A DNA stretch of 7,383 nt from Bacteroidota bacterium (GTDB taxonomy: Bacteria; Bacteroidota; Bacteroidia; Chitinophagales; Saprospiraceae), in assembly GCA_018969455.1 (NCBI GenBank), contig JAGWYI010000204.1, forward strand, positions 1 to 7,383, given 5' to 3'. Shown piece after piece: positions 5,761 to 7,383 of the stretch (the stretch's first letter is position 1; each line of letters starts with the position of its first letter). The notes under the pieces were generated by a model, which saw only the letters and a program-made list of their open reading frames with translations, searched no databases and was not told where the DNA came from. The position numbers were made by a program, and so were the translations under genes.

Positions 5761-5796
5761 ATGCCGCTTGGCCCGGTTTTGCCCCGACCGCTCTAA
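5761..5796 (+). CDS. Possible 11-residue leader peptide upstream of secA
   Basis: An ATG at 5761, preceded by the A-rich TCAAAAAC, opens MPLGPVLPRPL and stops with TAA at 5794-5796, 11 nt before the secA ATG. Four of the 11 residues are proline. It lies within the predicted secA leader. Known secretion-monitoring arrest peptides (SecM, VemP, MifM) are far longer and carry export signals, so any likeness is only in position. It could well be chance. Confidence 0.2.
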   Translation: MPLGPVLPRPL

Positions 5797-5807
5797 CCTG
5801 AATCGAT

Positions 5808-7383
5808 ATGTTCGGCTTTTTAAAAAAAATAATTGGCACCAAGCAAGATCGCGACCTGGCTAAATATCAGGCAATGGTGGCAGAAACCCTGCAACATTTT
5901 GAGTCCTACCAAAACCTGAGCCATGATGCGCTGCGCGCCAAAACTCTGGAATTTAGGGAACGCATTACCGCCTATTTGTCTGATATTGATGCAGAAATAG
6001 CTAAAATTAATCAGGAAGCCCTTGAAATGGAAGACTTTAATGAAAAAGATCTGCTGTTCAAGGAGTTGGATGAATTGAAGAAAAACCGCGATAAGTCGCT
6101 TGAAGAAATTTTGATCGATATTTTGCCCGAGGCATTTGCTGTGGTAAAAGAAGCCAGTCGTCGATTTGCACAAAATGAAACCCTGGAGCTCACGGCGACC
6201 GATCACGACCGGGCCTTGGCTGCTCAGAAAGGCAAAACCTACATCGAAATTCAGGGGGATAAAGCCATCTGGAAAAACCGGTGGCAGGCAGCTGGCGGCG
6301 ATATTGTGTGGAACATGGTGCATTACGATGTACAGCTCATTGGCGGTATGGTGTTGCATGACGGTAAAATAGCCGAAATGGCCACTGGCGAGGGTAAAAC
6401 CCTGGTTGCAACCCTGCCGGCCTATCTCAATGGCGTAGCAGGGCAGGGCGTACACATAGTAACCGTAAACGATTACCTCGCCCGACGCGACCAGGAATGG
6501 GTTGGCCCTGTTTATGAATTTTTGATGCTTACGGTTGATTGCATCGACAAATATCAACCGCATTCGCCGGAGCGCAAAAATGCCTATTTGTGCGACATCA
6601 CATTTGGAACCAACTCGGAGTTTGGCTTTGATTATTTGCGTGACAACATGGTGACTTCCAGCGATGAGCTGGTGCAACGCAAGCATCATTTTGCCATTGT
6701 CGACGAGGTTGACTCGGTATTGATCGATGATGCGCGAACCCCTCTGATTATTTCAGGCCCGGTAACCCAAGGTGCTGAAGATCAGGAATATAAGGATCTT
6801 AACCCGAATGTAAAGCGTTTATTTGAGGCCCAAACAAAACTCGCCTCCACGTATCTGGCAGAAGCGCGCAAGTTATTTGCCGAAGGCAAACTTGGTACTG
6901 AAGAAGGCGGCGCTGGTATGGCCTTGTTGCGCACGCATCGCGCTTTACCGAAATATCGTCCCCTTATCAAATTTTTGAGTGAGGAAGGGGTAAAGGTTCT
7001 GCTACAGAAAACCGAAAACCTGTATATGCAGGAAAACAACAAAAGGATGCCAGAAGTAGACCGGCCATTGTTGTTTTATATTGATGAAAAAAACCGCAAT
7101 GTTGAACTCACTGAGAAAGGGGTAGAGTTCCTTTCCAAGTTCAATAACGATCCGCACTTCTTCATTATGCCGGATATTGCCTCCGAATTGGTTGCCATAG
7201 ACCGCGATGAAGCACTTTCTCCCGCAGAAAAAGCCGAGAAGAAAGAAATACTTTCTCAGGACTTTGGGGTGAAAAGCCGCCGTGTGCACGCAGTACAACA
7301 ACTGTTGAAGGCCTACACCCTGTTCGACCGCGACAATGAGTACATTGTTACACAGGAAGGGGAAGTAAAAATTGTAGATGAAC
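5808..7383 (+). CDS. secA: Preprotein translocase ATPase SecA, N-terminal part (3' end outside window)
   Basis: SecA is the ATPase that drives unfolded preproteins through SecYEG across the inner membrane. The frame is open from the ATG at 5808 to the window edge, 525 codons, roughly half of a Bacteroidota SecA. Visible landmarks: the MFGFLKKIIGTK start, ILPEAFAVVKEASRRF (105-120), HYDVQLIGGMVL (172-183), Walker A MATGEGKT (191-198), HIVTVNDYLARRD after it, ITFGTNSEFGFDYLRDNM, and the DEVD Walker B motif (299-302) followed by SVLIDDARTPLIISGP. The rest covers the preprotein-crosslinking domain. Compared with E. coli SecA, there are two extra stretches of roughly 45 residues, at about 54-100 (charged, helical-looking) and about 121-167. 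Such enlarged N-terminal regions occur in SecA of this phylum. The second ATPase half and C-terminus are not in the window. The identification is certain. Confidence 0.98.
   Translation, partial: MFGFLKKIIGTKQDRDLAKYQAMVAETLQHFESYQNLSHDALRAKTLEFRERITAYLSDIDAEIAKINQEALEMEDFNEKDLLFKELDELKKNRDKSLEEILIDILPEAFAVVKEASRRFAQNETLELTATDHDRALAAQKGKTYIEIQGDKAIWKNRWQAAGGDIVWNMVHYDVQLIGGMVLHDGKIAEMATGEGKTLVATLPAYLNGVAGQGVHIVTVNDYLARRDQEWVGPVYEFLMLTVDCIDKYQPHSPERKNAYLCDITFGTNSEFGFDYLRDNMVTSSDELVQRKHHFAIVDEVDSVLIDDARTPLIISGPVTQGAEDQEYKDLNPNVKRLFEAQTKLASTYLAEARKLFAEGKLGTEEGGAGMALLRTHRALPKYRPLIKFLSEEGVKVLLQKTENLYMQENNKRMPEVDRPLLFYIDEKNRNVELTEKGVEFLSKFNNDPHFFIMPDIASELVAIDRDEALSPAEKAEKKEILSQDFGVKSRRVHAVQQLLKAYTLFDRDNEYIVTQEGEVKIVDE

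Larger units (their letters stand above)
5133..5807. other. 675-bp intergenic region between cyclase gene and secA
   Basis: The two flanking genes are transcribed away from this region. It holds two exact DnaA-box matches, a tandem AT-rich 10-mer, a long imperfect hairpin and -7-like boxes, listed separately. The largest open frames here (5278-5538 minus, 5435-5626 plus) encode no recognised protein. The stretch from about 5382 to 5628 shows no feature I can name. Confidence 0.7.

Noticed and set aside
5820..6689. 289-codon open frame on the minus strand
   Set aside because: It lies fully antisense to secA, whose motifs are unmistakable; the translation resembles no family and has the look of a codon-bias shadow.
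1..7383. CRISPR array, insertion sequence, defence island or other accessory system
   Set aside because: No regularly spaced repeats, transposase motifs, terminal inverted repeats or defence-type domains were seen; the genes are core functions.

Overview
The window reads as a chromosomal housekeeping region of a member of the Bacteroidota. The case rests on the gene order mutY-ssb-gldE, a SecA with two long inserts in its N-terminal third, A-rich rather than Shine-Dalgarno-like translation starts, and several TAnnTTTG boxes (the Bacteroidota -7 promoter element). A Saprospiria- or Chitinophagia-like source fits, but the genus cannot be fixed from the sequence alone. No mobile element, CRISPR array, tRNA or rRNA was seen.

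Left part (1-3347, + strand): the 3' end of mutY (base-excision repair), then ssb (single-stranded DNA-binding protein), then a 259-bp gap holding a long hairpin that ends in a T tract. Next come a GldE-like CBS/CorC membrane protein and an LptF/LptG-type lipopolysaccharide-export permease, whose start codon overlaps the gldE stop. In flavobacteria gldE is usually followed by gldD; here the permease takes that place.

Middle (3381-5132): a membrane-anchored or secreted M28-family protein resembling glutaminyl-peptide cyclotransferase (+ strand) converges, with only 6 bp between the stop codons, on a cyclase/kynurenine-formamidase-like metal hydrolase (- strand).

Right part (5133-7383): a 675-bp intergenic region lies between the leftward cyclase gene and rightward secA. 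It has two exact DnaA-box matches in opposite orientation 43 bp apart, with a tandem AT-rich 10-mer between them, a long imperfect hairpin, and Bacteroidota-type -7 boxes facing both flanking genes. This is the most intriguing stretch: it could be a replication origin or a DnaA-controlled promoter region. secA runs off the right edge after 525 codons; its leader may encode an 11-residue proline-rich peptide.

The recognised genes cover DNA maintenance (mutY, ssb), envelope biogenesis and export (gldE, the Lpt permease, secA) and enzymes acting on peptides or small molecules. Apart from the overlapping gldE/permease pair they look like neighbours rather than one pathway. No clearly new multi-gene system was found; the candidates for novelty are the intergenic elements and some departures from family motifs.
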